Positions 47,213 through 59,475 of a DNA stretch of 64,000 nucleotides are shown one piece after another. The stretch is taken from contig CM073549.1 in NCBI GenBank assembly GCA_037074615.1, forward strand, positions 4,407,001 through 4,471,000, in the 5' to 3' direction. The position numbers were made by a program, and so were the translations under genes. The first letter of the stretch is position 1. Each line of letters begins with the position of its first letter. The DNA comes from Leucaena leucocephala. Its lineage: Eukaryota > Streptophyta > Magnoliopsida > Fabales > Fabaceae. Below the pieces are notes generated by a model, which searched no databases, was not told where the DNA came from, and saw only the letters and a program-made list of their open reading frames with translations.

Positions 47213-47836
47213 ATGAAAGTTCACGATATTCTGGAGCTATATGACTCTTTCTGGTTTGAGCATTCGATCATCCGAGGAATGAAATATTCATCAAATCCTT
47301 CAACCGGCATAAATCCACAACAAATTCAAGATGAACCTTCTGATTTGAAGCTTTTAACCATTCCATCCGGGTCAATGAGTGATAATAGCTTCAATAGCCT
47401 CAAGCTGCTTGAGTCTTTCTCCCCAAATTCGACGAAGAAGGACGTAACAGAAGATTCAAATCCCATGATGTTACCAAAGAGGAAGAGTTCATCAAGAAAG
47501 ATAAGAAAGCACATGAGCGTACAAGAACTTGAAATGGAAGAAGTGGAAGGGTTCGTGGATTTGGGTTTTGTTTTCACAGAAGAAGATAGGAATTCGAGGT
47601 TGGCTTCGATCATTCTTGGGTTGAAGAGGTTGGGGAAGGAAGAGGAAGATGATGATGTGTTTGATGAGAGAGCGATTCAGAGACCTTACCTTTCTGAAAC
47701 GTGGGAGTTTTTGGAGTGGAAGAAGAAAGTAGAGAAGCCATTGAATTGGAAAATTCCTGAGGATATGAGCAATGAAGAAAGCATGAAAGAAAATCTCAAA
47801 TTGTGGGCTCATACTGTTGCTTCACTCGTTAGATGA
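47213..47836 (+). CDS. DUF1685 family protein, gene 2
   Basis: A 207-aa single-exon protein starting MKVHDILELYDSFWFEHSII. It carries the same ordered motifs as gene 1: LYDSFWFE, IPSGSMSDN, SVQELEMEEVEGFVDLGFVFTEED (about residues 102-125), LGLKRLGKEEED, PYLSETWEFLEW and the C-terminal LKLWAHTVASLVR. It is shorter than gene 1, mainly in the linker and acidic parts. The ATG at 47213 follows a pyrimidine-rich leader and a TA-rich box at about 47122-47141. Function unknown. It is a tandem paralogue that arose from an older duplication than the 44781 fragment. Confidence 0.88.
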   Translation: MKVHDILELYDSFWFEHSIIRGMKYSSNPSTGINPQQIQDEPSDLKLLTIPSGSMSDNSFNSLKLLESFSPNSTKKDVTEDSNPMMLPKRKSSSRKIRKHMSVQELEMEEVEGFVDLGFVFTEEDRNSRLASIILGLKRLGKEEEDDDVFDERAIQRPYLSETWEFLEWKKKVEKPLNWKIPEDMSNEESMKENLKLWAHTVASLVR

Positions 47837-49440
47837 TGAGGAAATGAATAATTGAAAGGGTTTTTCGTTAATTTTGGCTTTTCAAAATTTCTTTTTTTGC
47901 CTGTTTGCTTTTACAACTGTCTTAAGTTTTTCATGGAACAGTATTTTGTACTGTTTAATTATTCATCAGTTGGATAATTACAATCATCACTTCATTTTTT
48001 ACACAATCTATACCTAAAATTAAACTCAACCTATATTTTATAGTGGATCCTAAATCTGATAAAAGATGAGGGTTGTGTTAAACTCTTAACAATCAATATA
48101 AAATTTTATCGAATTTATTAATAGCTGATCTCAATTAGTAAAATAAAATTTAAACATTAAACGGGGTTATTCATATCTAAATTTAATACATCACGAATGG
48201 ATGATTTTTTAAACTTAGGTGTCAAGGTTATTAGAATCATTATTAGGTCTATTGTTCGAATCAAATGTGAAAAAATAGGACATGTGGTAGAATCTAATTG
48301 GAAGTTTGAAACAATGGATCTAAGTTTTATTCTTTGTTTTTTTTTTATATTTTCTTGATAAGCATAGGTATCTTTTCATAAAAAACTATACTGTTAAAAT
48401 ATTAAATATGTACACTTTTTTAAATAAAAATTCAAATCTTAATTGGTCATATTCATTCTTTTAAACCTAACCTATAAGCTTATAGGTTGTTAAGTTATAT
48501 TTTAATACTTTATAGTTTCTTAAAAGTTTTGGTGATTCCATTTTTCAATTACTTGATATGCTTTGTTTATTTCATCTTTAAAATCCAATAGGCAAACAAT
48601 AACAAGGTATGCATGAGGTCATGCTTGACATTAACTTCATTAATAAGAAAACATTATACAAGCATAAAAAATTATTTAATATATTATATAAAAGAGATGT
48701 AGGTACCGTGTTGAACTTTTTATAAAATTATTTAAGGCATGCCGTAGAAAAATATATCTCACAAAAATAAAGTTCCAAAACATAGAATAAAGGTACACGT
48801 GTGGGCTATTTTGTATGTATATGGATGGAAATTTCTCTCTTTGATTATGACTGGGGCTGTTTCTAATTTTTGTTTTTGCGATTGATCAATCTTCTTCTTT
48901 CTGGTTAAAAATTCAGAAAGCTCAAAGGAATGTGATGTTGGATGAATTATAGAATTTAAATGAATTTTGCTTGGTATCCTCAACTATTTATTAAAATAAT
49001 ATCCATTGTCAAGTGTCAAAATTATTACACTATTATCTTTTGATTAACTGATATTGATGTTGACCGTTAATTTCATATTAATTGAGTTAAACAACATTTT
49101 TACCTTTAAAATATTCATAAAATAGTAACTAACACTTTAAAATTTCGTAATATAGATCATATGGCATCTCTCTCTCTCTCTCTTTATTTCACAGAAACAT
49201 GTTGCATCAAATTTAGGGTATGACAACTTGCCAATTAGGTATTCATCAGTTTAAAAAAATTCCATTTTTTTTACCATAGTACGCAACAAGTAGGAATGAA
49301 GTACCCGAACCCCTACTATATATTTGCTGGAAAATATCATTAATTTCTATTCATTTCATTTCAATAAAAATTACTCCAGAATAACTAATGACATTATCTT
49401 CAAAGATCAACAAAAAAACAAAAAACAAAGTGAAACACAA
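47837..49440. other. intergenic between DUF1685 gene 2 and the DUF177 gene
   Basis: AT-rich, with a (CT)n near 49168-49182. The ORFs at 48759 (minus) and 49324 are not supported; the latter overlaps the 3' end of the DUF177 gene. Confidence 0.5.
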
Positions 49441-49453
49441 ACTTCCTCATGCC

Positions 49454-51698
49454 TTATCTCTGCAACTGCTCTTTCAAATTCCCAAGAGGGCCGAAGCCTT
49501 TCTCTTTAATTTCCTCTCTGCTACAATTGCAACTGCTAGTGTTCAGATTTGTACCACATTTCAGGCACAGCCCTTTGCATTTGGGATCACATATAGCATT
49601 AATGGTAATCTCAAGATGTATCCTGTCTCTTATGTTCTTTGAAATATCAATTTCTTTCTCTTCAGGAGGAAAATGCAGCCGATCATCTAAGTCAATCAAC
49701 GCCTCATTGTCATCGTCCTCCTCCTCATCATCTTCTTTATCATTGTTATAAATGTCTTTCCCGTATATAACACCCAAATCAATAGTGTCTGGTTCAGCAA
49801 CCGGTTCATCAGTGAGCAAGAGGCAGAATTCAGAGAATATACCCTCAGCAGCTGGCTGACCACACCTTCAATTGAACAATACATTCAAACAAGCTATTTA
49901 ATGAAATAGGAAGCAGAGATGAAGTGCAGAAAATATATAGTTCATGCAGTTCACTGTGTCAGTCATAAAATACTCCAGGGCTCTGCTTATCAATACACAT
50001 TCCTTGAATATGTGGAACATTAAGAAACTATAACTCTGATATCTTTCATAGCCACACTCATACAAGGTTAATTTATAACAAGCAAACACATGTTCTTCTC
50101 TTTTGGTATCTTCCTCAATGTCCGCTTCAAGCCTATTTATTTGCACTTTTGGCAACCTGTTAAAATGATTGAAGTAATTATATAGGATGGTCTTAATCAA
50201 TCAATAAACTTTACAATATACAAGATAGTTATGTTGCACAGCTTTCAGTCACCCAATGAAGAGTTAAAGCTAACCAGGGTGTTCACACAGAGTATTTGTT
50301 TCGGGAGGGGAGATGATAATTAGAGTTGCAGGAATTGACTTCACAGGTTGCCTTGGTTTGGTTTAGGGACTACAAGATTAAGGTTTAGCTGGTATACTTA
50401 CATCAGCACCATGACTTTCAAGGGAATAAAAAAAGACATCCATGTACCTAATATAATACATATAACATTCCCAATTGAAAAATAGAACCATAGCTTATTA
50501 CATTTTTCAGCACTATTATTCCAGCTCTCGGTGACATGACAAACAACCAACTGAATCATCTAGTCCTGATTTACAATGAATCAGTATAAGTTGTATGCTT
50601 CATGAGGTAGAGCACAAAAGCATTCAGAAAAAGTATTACTGACAACAATCAACAGTGACATCAAATCCACCCGAGGAACACAAAAGACAAAGACAGTGAA
50701 CAAGAGGTTAAAGACATAACTTTATCAATCCTATAGCCCACTAGAGGTTCAATGGCGATTCTTGCTCATGTTTCAATCCCGTTAAGAGAATTTTTATTTC
50801 AATCTCCAAAAAACACAAGGCCAGAATCGAATCATCACCCCAAGATGATCTTTTACACCAGACTAAGGAATCCTCATTCCCACTGCATAAAGGCTGGAAT
50901 GGAATCACCATTCTGTTAATCAAACAAGCTCTGTGATGCATGAAAAAACTTTACTAAAATGATGAAGGTCATTAAGGAACAGAGAGACGCAAATATATAA
51001 TTTCAATATAGAGTATAGACACTTAGCTTTTAAGACTTGAAAAAAACATAGTTATAACGAAGTAAATCAGAGATGGGCAAACATACAAGTAAAACCACCA
51101 TATTGTATAAAAGCAGTATAAGTTCAGGAAGCAAATACCTATTACAACCAAGAGTTATGACAGATTTTATGATCCCATCAAGCCTCAACTTTTTCTTCTT
51201 TCTGGTAACATCTATGGAGATCTGAACAGGCGTCCCGTGTGGATAGTCCTTCACAGCTTTCGTAACACGCAATCCCATAACAGAAGCCCTAGATTTAGAT
51301 ATATCAGTTGAAAGTCTTCCTAGACCTAATCTTTCCAAGGTAGTGCAGTACTCAAGATGAAAAATTGATGAATTCCTCTTGTATATAACTGCACCTTCCC
51401 ATGGTGACCCTGTATCTTCAAGCTCTTCTTCATCATCCAAATCCAAGGATATTGTTCTTTCTCCAGTAAATGATTCATTATGAGCTCCTTTGCATCTAAC
51501 AGCATACTTACGAAGAATATGTGGTACATTTCTAATGTTGGGAATGATATTTTCTGTTGTACAACGCAGAACGGTTCTATGTTGGAAGGGAGTGTGTGGA
51601 ATATAAGAAGAAGATTTCTTATGGAAATCCAAATTATAAAGTTTACATCGAGTAAAATGCCACGCAGCAGTAGAGGACGATGGGAATACAAGTGACAT
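49454..51698 (-). CDS. DUF177/YceD-like plastid 23S rRNA accumulation protein
   Basis: A two-exon minus-strand gene: exon 1 is 51698-51139 and exon 2 is 49865-49454, joined by AG|GTATTT donor and GAAG| acceptor. This gives 972 nt, exactly 324 codons with stop (323 aa), and rebuilds LGCNRCGQPAAEG across the junction. The N-terminus (MSLVFPSSSTAAWHFTRC...) is Ser/Thr/Arg-rich and looks like a chloroplast transit peptide. The DUF177 core has SISLD-type acidic tract, GTPVQISIDVTRKKKKLRLDG, then IDLDDRLHFPPEEKEIDIS and the Cys motifs CNRC and CDPKCKGLCLKC. Plant and bacterial members are required for accumulation of large-subunit rRNA. A 5'UTR intron is likely (donor CAT|GTGAGTTA near 52255, acceptor TTTAG| near 51730). 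No other gene shares this strand nearby. Confidence 0.87.
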
Positions 51699-52330
51699 TT
51701 TAGTTTCTTGTTTCAGTGAAGATAAGACCTAAATCATAAAAATTGTTATACAGTATTCAGATTATTGTACAAAAAAGCAAGAGGGATGATGCCCAATTGC
51801 ACCTTCAAGATATGACGAAAACCGCAGCTTTCTCTGCGACCATCCAAGATAGCTCACACAATTTGAACTTATGTGAAGCAGAGAACAGGCAATGAATTCT
51901 ACAGGAAATCAAAGATTGAAAATTAGTTGCTATAAGATGCCTTGATTAAGTGCACATGACAATAATAGTACAATTAATTAGCAACAACTAAATAAATAGG
52001 TAAGCAAAAGTGTTCCCATTAAAACAAGGAATTCAACCAGCACAATGCAAAAAATCCAAGTGAAAAATGAAAACTAAGAAAATTAAGGGGAGGACAAAAC
52101 ACAAAAGAGGGAGATTTTTTGTGCTCTTCGAATAATAGAAGTGGAAGAAAATTTTTGAAACAAGCAAAGCTAAAAAGCAGGAGAAATAAGCGAAGAAAAG
52201 TAGTAGGGTTCTACGATTGGGAAGTGTAGGGAGATAGTTCAGATGAAATAACTCACATGGCCAAGCTTGTTCGTCGCAGGCAGAGATAGCAGAGACTGGA
52301 AGCGACAGTAATGAAAGAAAGTTGGGGATA
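51699..52330 (-). other. 5'UTR and putative 5'UTR intron of the DUF177 gene
   Basis: Minus-strand reading shows a GC-richer leader (about 52330-52258), then a GTGAGT donor. An AT-rich intron follows to TATGATTTAG, and about 30 bases lead to the ATG at 51698. The true transcription start is not visible. Confidence 0.45.
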
Positions 52331-53230
52331 AAGAATGTCCAGCGCCGTTCAACTCCTATTCATCACGTCGGCACAAGAACGACGTCGTTCGACATGTTTC
52401 GAAAGAAAAAAAACGAAAAAAATTAATCTACAGGTTCCTATAATTTTTTATAATTTTTAACCAGACCATTATTTGTTTATCAGATCCTTATTTATTCACC
52501 TGATTTTAATCAGATCTCTATAATTTTTTTTTATCAATCATATAAAACTATAATTTAAAATTTTATAAATATACAGTATTGATATATTTTTAATTATAAT
52601 TTTTAAAATTATAATTATTTTTTCTCACAAATTAAATTTCTAAGGTTCTCTTCTTTTCAACATTCCCAAACTCTATATATCTATGATCGTATCTTCATCT
52701 GCACTTTTTAATGATCATAGACCTACTCTGTTCACAGCACTGAAACACAACACCAAAATACGCAGAAAATTTCCAAGAAGAGTGAGCTGTGTTTTTTCCA
52801 TTCTAATTGATACATCGTATCGCACAAATAGGGGATTTGCCATTTTCAACAAACAAGAAATTTTTAGCGATTGAAGAATGAAGAATTGAGTTTCAATCCC
52901 ATATATATGATGAATATGATCTTCTGGTATGCTCTCACTGCATCATCTGGTAATCTGACATGTGTTGGCTAGTCCTGAATTTTAGTAATGCAGTGTAGGT
53001 AATGTCTTCAGGCAGATTTTCTTTCATCTCCTTCAGCATGCTCAACATATCCATTCATCAATCACCTTCCACAACCTATCGGAATAATCTAGGGATGCTC
53101 CAGAATTTGAAGTTATATATCTGCACCAACAACAACATTGAACACTATTAATTATCACCCACATTCCCAGATTCAACTCCAGAATCAGTATGACGGCCTC
53201 CACTAACACTAGTAAATTCCATAACCTTTA
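52331..53230. other. intergenic 5' of the DUF177 gene
   Basis: No recognised gene. The ORF at 52683-52874 is short and featureless. The DNA between about 52960 and 53230 has moderate G+C and could be a decayed or untranslated exon. Confidence 0.45.
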
Positions 53231-53257
53231 TTTGAAACTTATTATGGGGGAATCAAT

Positions 53258-53416
53258 TCAACATCCTTTTCTGTGAAGCGAGGAAAGCAGAGGAGTGTGG
53301 CAAAAGAAATGGAATTTCACAATGAGAAGAATAGAGAGTGCAATGAGTAACAGAATGAAGCAAACGAGACAGGGGCAGAGAGCTACCACAAAGCAAGAAG
53401 ATTTGCTCTTCTCCAT
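53258..53416 (-). CDS. putative 52-aa membrane or secreted peptide
   Basis: Minus-strand ATG at 53416 in a reasonable context. The sequence MEKSKSSCFVVALCPC leads to a long hydrophobic run (LVCFILLLIALSILLIV, about residues 17-33), then FHFFCHTPLLSSLHRKGC and stop. It is Cys-rich with a single membrane or signal segment. A TATA-like TATAAATTGC on the minus strand (53519-53528) and a leader of roughly 80-90 nt support it. Further downstream another frame reads FTSVSGGRHTDSGVESGNVGDN then stop (about 53215-53150), which might be a second exon or a frameshifted continuation. Family not recognised, and no homologue is known to me. Confidence 0.35.
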   Translation of the reverse strand: MEKSKSSCFVVALCPCLVCFILLLIALSILLIVKFHFFCHTPLLSSLHRKGC

Positions 53417-53599
53417 TTGATCGTCTCTCTTAAGGAGAGTGTGTAGTTTAAAACAAAAACTCTACAAATCCAATCTTAAACTGTCTTCTTTGGCCCAGAA
53501 ACAGAGTCCTTGATCCGCAATTTATAAGAATGAAACAAAGAGTAGAATACAAGGGAAGAGGTGGTTGGGAGTGGATGGAAGGTAGAGTGGCAAAGGCAT

Positions 53600-54315
53600 T
53601 AGGTGACTCGGGGTTGATTGATTATTAAGGATAAAACTTGTTTTTTAAAGTTATTGAGTAATTAAGGGATAATCTTCCTTCAAATTTTTTTTTTAAGGTA
53701 TAGTTTGTCTATTATTCTATCTTTGTTTGCCATTGGGATCCAAAAAAATTTTTACTATGAAGAAAAATACGGAGAAGGCCAGGGGAGGAGTCGATGAGAA
53801 AAGTAAATCATATAATATAGAGTGACCGAAGAGAACGTTTAATAAAATAATTATACAAGATATTTTGGCTAACAATATATCTAAGTAAGGTATCAGTTTT
53901 TTGGGAGGCAATACTGTTAAAAGTTTTGTTGGACACTAAATATAGGCATCTCTGTTAATAGGGATATGTTGTGAGATATTAACTTTTTTTTATTAGACTC
54001 AATTTTTTTTTTTGCTACAATATTAGACTCAATTTAACCCTTGTCAGTAGCTCCTAGCTATTTTAGTCTTATAATGATGGGTGTATGCAAGTTGGACTTC
54101 AACCCAATCTGGTAGAGTTTTATTTTGATTGGGTTTGAAAATGTGTACTTGGAAAATGAGCCTAATCCAAAATATCACCCTCGGCTCATTCTCAGATTGT
54201 TTGGGCTTTTATCACCTTTCTGTGGCCCGGGAATGACTTTGCCCCAAATTTAGACTCCCACAAGATTAAAATTAGAAAATCTCTAACGGTATAAAATCCC
54301 ATCAGATCCCTTTAA
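53600..54315. other. intergenic
   Basis: No gene seen. The ORF at 53717-53911 (minus) is unsupported. Two 'ttagactcaatttttt/ttagactcaattta' direct repeats lie at about 53993-54040. Confidence 0.5.
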
Positions 54316-54893
54316 ATGTGTGTTTGGATAAGATTTAGAAAAAAAAACTTTTAAAAAAAGGACTTTTGGACTACTTATGGAAAAATGGCTTTTACAGAAG
54401 AGCTTATGAGAAAAAAAGTAGTTCTGAATAAATAAGTGTTTGGATAGTTATTTTTAGAATAATTTTTTATATTGGTAAATTATTAAAAAGGGTATGATTT
54501 GATTAAAAGTAAGAGAGAAGAGAGAGAGTAGAGAAAAGAGAAGAGAGGTTAGAGAGGAGAGAGGGAGAGAAGAGAGATGAGAGAGGGTAGAGAAGAGAGA
54601 TGGGAGATGAAAGAGGAGAGAGGGTAGAGAAGAGAGAGGAGAGAAGGTATAGAAGAGAGAGGAGAGAGGGTATAAGAAAAAGTAGGGGTAATATAGTAAT
54701 TGGATGTCTATAAACTCTTTTACTATTTTAAAAGTTAGTTTTAGTAGCTTATTCAAAACGATGGTTTTAAACCATGGTTTAGCCCAAAAGCACTTATGGA
54801 CAAATATAGCTGTTTGTTTTAAAATTTACCCAAATCGAGGTTTGGGCCAGAAGCCCTTTTAAAACCTAGGTTGAGGGGTTTCCCAAACAGGCC
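54316..54893 (-). mobile_element. MITE of polypyrimidine-core family, copy 5
   Basis: The left end is GTGTGTTTGGATAAG and the right end TTTCCCAAACAGGCCC, with a GA-rich core at 54508-54675. It contains the family words 'tttggatagttattttta', 'ctataaactcttttactat' and 'gtttaaaccatggtttagcccaaaagc'. The minus-strand Ser/Leu-rich ORF in it is not a gene. Confidence 0.65.
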
Positions 54894-57800
54894 CTAAGTC
54901 TCGAACTCAATTCTTAGAGAAGATATCTATCACAAGAGAGATATTCATGAATCCTGAAACTAGATACTACATTTATTTAATTTTATTTTTGTATTGTTAA
55001 TAATTTCTTAACCAGCCTAGAAAGCCCTTTCTGTGCCAGTTAACCAATGTAAAAAGCCCTTTTTGTACTTATATCTGTCCTTCCCTTTAATTAATCTTGC
55101 AGCATTGTTATTTTGTTCCTCATTTTTAAACTGTTAGAAGAACAAACAAACAAGTTATAGAGGAATAAACGCACTTATACGAATACGGGAGTATCATGAA
55201 TATGTAAACATGAGAAGATGCTTCAGTTAAAAACAAAGAGATGAAGAAGAAACAGCTGCACATACACAGAAAATGAAATATGAAAACGGTGGATGGTATG
55301 ACGACAGCGATGAATCATAAAAACGACAGATCATGTAGCTCTCGGTTCTATGGGAGGCCCTCCTTTATTTCCGTCTCCATGCTACATTTGTTTTAACATC
55401 TATCATCCATAAAACTTTTATTCATGTAAAAAGTCAGTAATTGGTGTAAAAATGTGAGAGAATTTTAATAATTTTTTAATTAACTTGGATTAACTATATA
55501 GATTATATGATATTATTATATTCTTATCATCGATTGATAAAAAGTGAGAGAACTTTATTAGTAAATAATCTATTTATATTTTTATAAATATCGTTCCTTT
55601 AACAAAATCCTTGTTGGCATCAAAACTCAAAACTAATACTTATTATGAGAACTACCCTTATTATGTAGATTAATAAATTGTATTGGTGTTATTTTATACA
55701 CAAAAACTCTGAGAAGATAATTACAACGTTGTTATCATTATCATAAAACAAAATTGTCTTCGTACCAAACTTAATTGTTTTGTTTATAAACATTTAATCT
55801 TAATCCGCATTCCCATTCTTAATATTAGATATGCCATATGACGTTTGAGCTAAGGATTTTTAATTTAGGGCTATTTTATAAGTTTCATTTTTATTCTCAA
55901 TTATTTATATGTATTCTTAGCTATCTTCCAGATGGCAGATAATAATCTTTTCAATGAGGTAACTATTAATAATATTAATATTTTATTTGTTTACATACAA
56001 CCAAAACAAGACAAACTCCTATGATCATTACGATTGTCGCCATTTCATGACCAGGAAGCAACCTCAATATCTTACATAATTAATTACATACCAATGTCAA
56101 CATGTTGTGTGTCCTTTGTTAGCACACCTTATCTTCACTTCGATTTCCACAACACGCCTCCAATTGCAACCTCCCTATTTAATATATACATTACAACAAT
56201 TGGACTTATTCATCAGTCACACATAAATGGTCATCTACCACCACCAACTAGATTTTTAGATATATTATCAATTGATAAAATATCTCATTCAATAATTTTA
56301 TTAAGTATTTTTTTAATCTTTCTTTACATTTTTTAGAGGACTCCATATATATTGTTTTGATCTACTATTTTCTTTGACATTTATAACTACTCTCTTTATA
56401 TTTGTCTAAATCATTTTAAATAATTTTTTAACTAAATGATATGTCAACTCTTCATCATATATATTCATTATGAATATTATTTTTTTTATATGATGGCACA
56501 TCTATTTCAAGATAGTTATATTTGTTATTCTAACTTTATGCTTTTGTTGCTGGTCTATATGATATTATTGTTGGTCTTATAGCAGTTTGATATAAAACTT
56601 TTTTAAAAATTTATTAGGTACTCTTGATCATCAATAATTCTTATAGTATTTCTCCATTTGAATGTGACCACACCTAGGTTGTATTTGATATGTAACATCT
56701 CCATTAATTTCACCAATCTCAAATATATGAACTTTGTTATTTGTGGAATGATTTGACCTCCTATATTAATAACTTTCAAATAACTTCTAATTTGCCTCTT
56801 ATCTGTATGTAAATAAATTTTGATTAGGTAAACTTTTAATGTCATTTTTTAGATAAAAATTATGTTTCTCGTTATAATATTGTCATTTTGTTTTATTTTA
56901 ATTAGTTTAAATACGAATGCTCTTTGAACAGACAATTAATCACTTAATCATTATATGTGCTAATTTGTCCCTATCAGATTGTTAATCAAGTTTAATACTG
57001 GCGATTTTTACCCCATTTACTTTTTCCATCCCTAAAGGGAGAGGAAAAAGATCATTGTTTTGTAATTTGATATCAAAGTTAGAATAAAAATGGATTGAAA
57101 AAAATGGGCCAACGGCCAATTTTATTTTGAAAGTTTTGGCATAATAATTGTAGGTATTCGAAAGGGTTTCTTGGATCAATATTATTATGAAAATGTTAAA
57201 AAAAAATCAATTTAATTATTAAAAAACTAAGATTAATAGTTAATATTTTTAACAGGTAAAAGAGGCATTGCTCATTTTTTTTTAATATCTCATGAGTAAT
57301 ATTGCTGAAAGAAAAACTTTCAAAAGCAGTATTGTACCTTACTCTTAAAAATCTATATACAAGTACTAGTATTACGTGTCTCATATTCTCCGTCTAAAGC
57401 TCCCTAGGGCAACTTTTATATGCGGGCTCGCACATGATAGGATTTTAGATAACATCAATTAATTTTTTCCCCTATCAATCTAAATTTAACGATTGTGACC
57501 CAAATCGAGGTAATATTTTTTAAAAAAAAATAATCTGTTTTTTTTTTAAAAAATAATCTACGATCTTGTGCCAAAACCAAAACAAAAAACAAATGATCTT
57601 ACTTAAAATATATCAAGTTCTTTTCAATTGACCCAATTATTAGTATATTAAATGATTTCAAGACAGAGTTTAATAATGATAAGAGAGCTAATCCTGTAGC
57701 GCAAGCATATATTCTAACTAAACATTTTTATCGCAATCATCTATATATACACACATAGAGCGCCCAATAATTTTAATAATTAATAAAGAAAATCATAACA

Positions 57801-57948
57801 TAAAACTTTGTCTCACATCCTCGTCATGAACTTTCAGATAAAACGAAATCCTTAGTAAATAATGAGATAAGTTAAAAAGAAGGATGAAAATATCTAGATA
57901 TTGAAAATACAGACATAATAGAGCAATTAATAATCTCTAACGTTTGAC
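54894..57948. other. intergenic upstream of the AP2/ERF gene
   Basis: AT-rich, gene-free as far as can be read. ORFs at 56034, 56603 (minus), 56982 (minus) and 57196 (minus) have no recognisable domain. Confidence 0.5.
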
Positions 57949-58091
57949 ATGTTCTTTTCTTGTCCAAGTTGGGGTGAGTTGGAAGAACACCTACGCTTCA
58001 TCAAACAAATTAACCTCGTAAGCTTTCTCATTACCAGCTCAAAAAGGTTTAATAATAGTTGTGCTTATATATATACATACACACCCTACCT

Positions 58092-59273
58092 ATGCCTGAT
58101 CATCAAGAAAACAACATGGCAATATCAGCCGAAGCTAATAACAACATCAAGGCTAGAAAGAAATCATCATCCAGAGGCCATCCTCATTTCGTCGGAGTTC
58201 GTCAAAGGCCGTCAGGACGGTGGGTGGCTGAAATCAAAGACTCCCTTCAGAAGGTCCGGCTTTGGCTCGGAACATTCGACACAGCCGAGGATGCTGCTTG
58301 TGCCTATGACACAGCCGCACGCGCTTTGCGTGGCGCCAACGCTCGCACCAACTTCGACTTGCCGGATCCTGGAGGAGGCGGTGGGGGCGCCGCCACCCAA
58401 CGCGGTGGCAGTAGTTTCAGCTACATGCCGGAGAATCTTGAACCGTTCTCGTTTGAGGACACGTGTGTGGGATCAGATCATCATGACCTCCTTGGAGCAC
58501 TCAAGGCCAAGCTGTTTGATGACAATGGAGGAGTAGTGAGATTTCCTTCTCAGTTATCATCTAATAATAGCCAAATCTTGCCAGATTTTTTAAACCCTAA
58601 TAATAATAATCCAGGGTTTGCAAGCACGTCTTTGTCAAGCACAAGCATGAGTGCGCCTAAGAGCACTCACACCAATAATAATAACAATAGTAATATGCTC
58701 ATCTCAGAGCATCACGACAATGGAGGTTCTATAGCAGCTGCAAATAATAACTCTTCTACAGTGCCCTTAATGACTACTTCATGGTCCAATAACAACAACG
58801 AGATAGGTAATTATGAATTGCCTAATTGGTCTACAGGTCCTACACAGATCATGAACCAGGTGGTTCCTGAAAATAATAATAGCTTGTTTGCATCTTCAAG
58901 TAATTCTCCATGGCCAACACTATCTGGGGTTCACGTTATTGAGCCTACGATGAATATGATGTATTCAGATGTTGTCAACCTTGTTAACATCGACCAGAGA
59001 GAACATGATTCAGATAGAGCAGTCTTAGGATATTCTGATTGTAATAATAATCAAAATATGATGTTTTCTGAGAATCAAATTGGGGCTTCAGGTAGCAGAA
59101 GTAATAATGCTCAAATTGGAGGACTACACGAAGGGTTTTGGACAAGTACAGATCAGCAGCAGCAGCAAGTTCTTGTGCAGAGTGACAACTATGGCGGTTG
59201 GTTTAGTTCGAATAATAATAATAATAACGGTACGTGGGATCCTTTGCTTTTTGTGTCGTCTGAATTAGGTTGA
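58092..59273 (+). CDS. AP2/ERF-domain transcription factor
   Basis: A single-exon 393-aa protein if started at MPDHQENN (58092). A second in-frame ATG at 58116 (MAISAEAN) is also possible. A TTG-start extension upstream is not credible because a TATA-like run lies there. One AP2 domain spans residues about 33-90: HFVGVRQRPSGRWVAEIKD, then VRLWLGTFDTAEDAACAYD and AARALRGANARTNF. It keeps the DNA-contact Arg/Trp residues and the WLGTF and RAYD-type helix (here CAYD). An upstream RKK patch may serve nuclear import. The remainder is Asn/Ser-rich low complexity with a Gln run, typical of an activation region, ending DPLLFVSSELG. The WVAEIKD form resembles RAP2.11/ERN-type ERFs; subfamily placement is tentative. 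Confidence 0.9.
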   Translation: MPDHQENNMAISAEANNNIKARKKSSSRGHPHFVGVRQRPSGRWVAEIKDSLQKVRLWLGTFDTAEDAACAYDTAARALRGANARTNFDLPDPGGGGGGAATQRGGSSFSYMPENLEPFSFEDTCVGSDHHDLLGALKAKLFDDNGGVVRFPSQLSSNNSQILPDFLNPNNNNPGFASTSLSSTSMSAPKSTHTNNNNNSNMLISEHHDNGGSIAAANNNSSTVPLMTTSWSNNNNEIGNYELPNWSTGPTQIMNQVVPENNNSLFASSSNSPWPTLSGVHVIEPTMNMMYSDVVNLVNIDQREHDSDRAVLGYSDCNNNQNMMFSENQIGASGSRSNNAQIGGLHEGFWTSTDQQQQQVLVQSDNYGGWFSSNNNNNNGTWDPLLFVSSELG

Positions 59274-59475
59274 TTGTTTTAATTTGATTACAAGTCACAG
59301 GAAGCTATATATATGGGGATATTGATTATTCTTCTTCTTGAAATACTAATCATTATTTTGAAGTCAGATTATTATTATATATAGAAGACCTTCCTTGTGT
59401 ACTCAAATTCAGATTTGCTGTATAAAGAGGATTACTATTGTGGGTGCTCTGAGTTCTTGAATTCTGACCTTTATG

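Noticed and set aside
47326..47812. Two minus-strand ORFs of 95 and 106 aa
   Set aside because: Antisense shadows of DUF1685 gene 2.
58059..58091. TTG-initiated N-terminal extension of the ERF
   Set aside because: Non-ATG start over a TATA-like run; ATG at 58092 or 58116 is more credible.
57949..58536. 195-aa ORF overlapping the ERF gene
   Set aside because: Different frame from the AP2 domain; the AP2 frame is clearly the coding one.
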